A DNA stretch of 64,000 nucleotides from the NCBI RefSeq assembly GCF_037076525.1, contig NZ_AP029018.1, positions 992,001-1,056,000 of the forward strand, in the 5' to 3' direction. The position numbers were made by a program, and so were the translations under genes. Below are positions 62,526-64,000 of this stretch, piece by piece (position 1 is the stretch's first letter; every line of letters begins with the position of its first letter). The notes beneath the pieces were generated by a model, which saw only the letters and a program-made list of their open reading frames with translations, did not search any database and had not been told where the DNA came from. The DNA is from Selenomonas sp. TAMA-11512 (lineage in GTDB: Bacteria; Bacillota; Negativicutes; Selenomonadales; Selenomonadaceae).

Positions 62526-63434
62526 ATGCGAATCATTGCAAGATCAATCGCGGTTCTGTGGCTGCTGGGCGTACCTTTTTTCATAAGCGGCTGCGTGGAT
62601 GTAGGGGTCGAGATACCCAAGCTTCCCAAGGCGGAAAAGCCCATGCTTGCCTTTGTCAAGGCACATGAGCTTGTGCAGCGCCCGAGTGATTATACCGCAG
62701 GGGATATACAGTTTTTGACAAAAGTGCTCTACGAACTGCCCGCGACCGATGGCCGCCGCTTCTTGACACAGCCGAGTGCGAGCAGGAAGCAGATCGTTGT
62801 TGCCATGGAAGATCCGATGCCGGATATCGCTCCGGGGGACTATATCCGCGTCTTCGGCAGCATTGATGAAAATCGCCTTGCCGAGCGCGGCGACCCGCTG
62901 CCTCTGGAAGTGGAGGCGTATGAGATTCGCGTACCGAAGTGGAATGCTTTGCGCAAGAGTAAAGGGCTCTTCATGAGCGATTCCGGGCGTGTTGAAATTC
63001 AGTTTATGGCGGTCGAGGGGGCCAAGGATTCCCTGCTGATTCGTTCGGGGTCGATCGCTGTAGCGCCGGATCCGTCCGTGGTCAACACGAGCGTGTTTGA
63101 CTTTGCGGGAATGCGGATGGGCCTCTCCGGCTCCATTGACGACGATGGCGTCGGAAAGTTCGACTATGAGCGCGGCGGCAGTCCGATTGGCTCCAGCTTT
63201 ACACTGACGTTTGCAGATCAGCCGGGGATTGCCGCGTTCACGACAGGAGCTCTTGAGATGCCGGAGCAGTATGTGTCGCTCGTGGAGCGTACACAGACGA
63301 TGCAGGATGATCAGGATTCGGGAAGCGACGCGAATATTCGCCGCCGCAGAGGCTTAGACCCCAGAGGAAACAGTGGCGGCACGGATGTAAACCTCATAGA
63401 GAGCGGGACGTCCATGACGCTTCGCTACCAATAA
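62526..63434 (+). CDS. Lipoprotein of unknown function
   Basis: 302 residues with lipobox FISGC (Cys about 22). The mature part has no family I recognise: an OB-like stretch around APGDYIRVFGSIDENRL and VEAYEIRVPKW, a beta-rich middle, and a low-complexity tail with RRRRG and GNSGGTD. ATG 62526 is favoured (GGAGGTG 9 nt upstream); a GTG at 62517 overlaps pyrD. Likely co-transcribed with pyrK-pyrD. Confidence 0.75.
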   Translation: MRIIARSIAVLWLLGVPFFISGCVDVGVEIPKLPKAEKPMLAFVKAHELVQRPSDYTAGDIQFLTKVLYELPATDGRRFLTQPSASRKQIVVAMEDPMPDIAPGDYIRVFGSIDENRLAERGDPLPLEVEAYEIRVPKWNALRKSKGLFMSDSGRVEIQFMAVEGAKDSLLIRSGSIAVAPDPSVVNTSVFDFAGMRMGLSGSIDDDGVGKFDYERGGSPIGSSFTLTFADQPGIAAFTTGALEMPEQYVSLVERTQTMQDDQDSGSDANIRRRRGLDPRGNSGGTDVNLIESGTSMTLRYQ

Positions 63435-63437
63435 TAT

Positions 63438-63492
63438 AAAATCACCGTATGCGCTGCTTGGGTTGCAGAAACTTCCGGCCTACGGTGATTTT
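63438..63492 (+). terminator. Long-loop terminator after the lipoprotein gene
   Basis: AAAATCACCGTA (63438-63449) with TACGGTGATTTT (63481-63492), 12 bp perfect, a 31-nt loop that can fold further. Confidence 0.7.
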
Positions 63493-63495
63493 CCG

Positions 63496-63606
63496 CGTCA
63501 CGAAGGGAAACAGGATATCGGATTCGCGGAAAGCGGAAGACATATAGCAGGCACTGCCCCCGCAACGCGGTTGGCTTTTTGCGGACGCAGTGACGGAATG
63601 GTGACG
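63496..63606 (+). ncRNA. Candidate cobalamin-riboswitch-like RNA (short form)
   Basis: Closed by CGTCAC (63496-63501) with GTGACG (63601-63606). It contains AAGGGAA (63503-63509) and ACTGCCCCCGCAACGCGGT (63553 on), close to the cobalamin-riboswitch core, with CACTG/CAGTG pairing as P4 and GGACG after it. The AGYC-GGA-ACCTGCC box on the 3' side, clear in the copy at 41749, is missing. It may be a reduced class, a decayed switch or another RNA. Confidence 0.5.
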
Positions 63607-63643
63607 AATGCGGCGCAGCAGCTCTTGTTCTGCGCCCATAACC

Positions 63644-63666
63644 GTGCAGCAGCAGGAGGAATGCAC
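63644..63666 (+). promoter_or_regulatory. Hairpin holding the aminopeptidase ribosome site in its loop
   Basis: GTGCA (63644-63648) pairs with TGCAC (63662-63666), directly before ATG 63667. AGGAGG (63654-63659) sits in the loop. It may be the switch of the upstream RNA. Confidence 0.4.
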
Positions 63667-64000
63667 ATGAATACAGCTTTTTTAGATGAATATGCGGAGC
63701 TCGCCGTTAAGACGGGGATCAACCTGCAGGAAAATCAACGTCTCGTCATCAACTCTCCCATTGAGTGCGCGGATTTTGCGCGCCGTATCGCTATGGCAGC
63801 CTTTCAAGCCGGCGCGGGCGATGTCACAATGAGCTGGGGAGATGAGCAATTTGCGCGTATTCGTTACACGTTCGGCAGAGATGAGATATTTGAGACATTT
63901 CCCGCATGGCGCAGAGAGATGTACATGAGCGAGATGGAAGCGGGAGCCGCCTTTGTCAGCATTCATGCCGCGGATCCGGAGATTTTCAAAGATGTAAAGC
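63667..64000 (+). CDS. M29-family aminopeptidase, N-terminal part (partial)
   Basis: Metal-dependent aminopeptidase (AmpS/PepS/AmpII type) that trims peptides in the cytoplasm. Only 111 residues are inside the window. The opening LDEYAELAVKTGINLQENQR, then DFARRIAMAAFQAGAGDVTM and DPEIF, fits the family; the metal-binding Glu, His and Asp lie beyond the edge. ATG 63667 follows AGGAGG by 7 nt; an in-frame ATG at 63661 is too close. Confidence 0.85.
   Translation, partial: MNTAFLDEYAELAVKTGINLQENQRLVINSPIECADFARRIAMAAFQAGAGDVTMSWGDEQFARIRYTFGRDEIFETFPAWRREMYMSEMEAGAAFVSIHAADPEIFKDVK

Overview
The window reads as a chromosomal segment of a diderm, motile, anaerobic Firmicute of the class Negativicutes, most likely a Selenomonas-like organism. 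The genes are Firmicute-like in sequence and order, with strong AGGAGG-type ribosome binding sites. A PagL-type outer-membrane lipid A deacylase homologue points to an LPS-bearing outer membrane. A chemoreceptor and a YjfB-type motility protein point to flagella. The genus is inferred from gene content and style, not from a marker gene. I saw no rRNA, tRNA or CRISPR array.

Layout: 1-1.3 kb holds a truncated class A PBP and the PagL-like protein. 1.4-9.6 kb is a complete arginine operon, argCJBDFGH, behind a promoter embedded in two ARG boxes. 9.8-10.9 kb is a small accessory island: one orphan gene and a structured stretch I could not assign. 10.9-16.2 kb (minus strand) is a branched-chain amino acid ABC transporter (livK-H-M-G-F) ending in a CBS-ACT sensor gene. 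16.3-18.6 kb has a DUF438/hemerythrin/PAS protein and a MarR regulator. 18.9-21.7 kb is a Moco-type riboswitch followed by modABC.

The 21.7-33.7 kb stretch is accessory in character. It contains a MITE-like repeat, tag, a cysteine hydrolase and a DUF2075 nuclease-helicase gene broken by one in-frame TGA. An AT-rich primase-helicase-PLD conflict gene (AEP/TOTE type) follows, then an IS5-type transposase remnant, a secreted alkyl sulfatase and several small genes. From 33.8 kb housekeeping resumes: an ArsB/NhaD permease, bioB, a ThiW-type ECF S component, an NlpC/P60 hydrolase, an MCP and a secreted protein of unknown function.

41.7-47.1 kb is a full cobalamin riboswitch with its terminator, controlling a five-gene Nik/Opp-type ABC importer, which suggests cobalt, nickel or corrinoid uptake. 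47.2-54.1 kb (minus strand) is an alpha-glucoside utilisation locus: RpiR regulator, EIICBA permease, GH13 alpha-glucosidase, HAD phosphatase and hexokinase. 54.3-64 kb carries lepA, hemW, a yjfB-like gene, a second MITE-like repeat, a GltD-type oxidoreductase, a membrane-anchored alpha/beta hydrolase, dtd, pyrK-pyrD and a lipoprotein. It ends in an M29 aminopeptidase preceded by a short RNA with a cobalamin-riboswitch signature.

Functionally, the window couples arginine synthesis (ArgR-type control), uptake of branched-chain amino acids, molybdate and metal or corrinoid, and alpha-glucoside use. RNA-level control is unusually dense: at least two riboswitches, a third candidate and many intrinsic terminators, two of which overlap downstream promoters.
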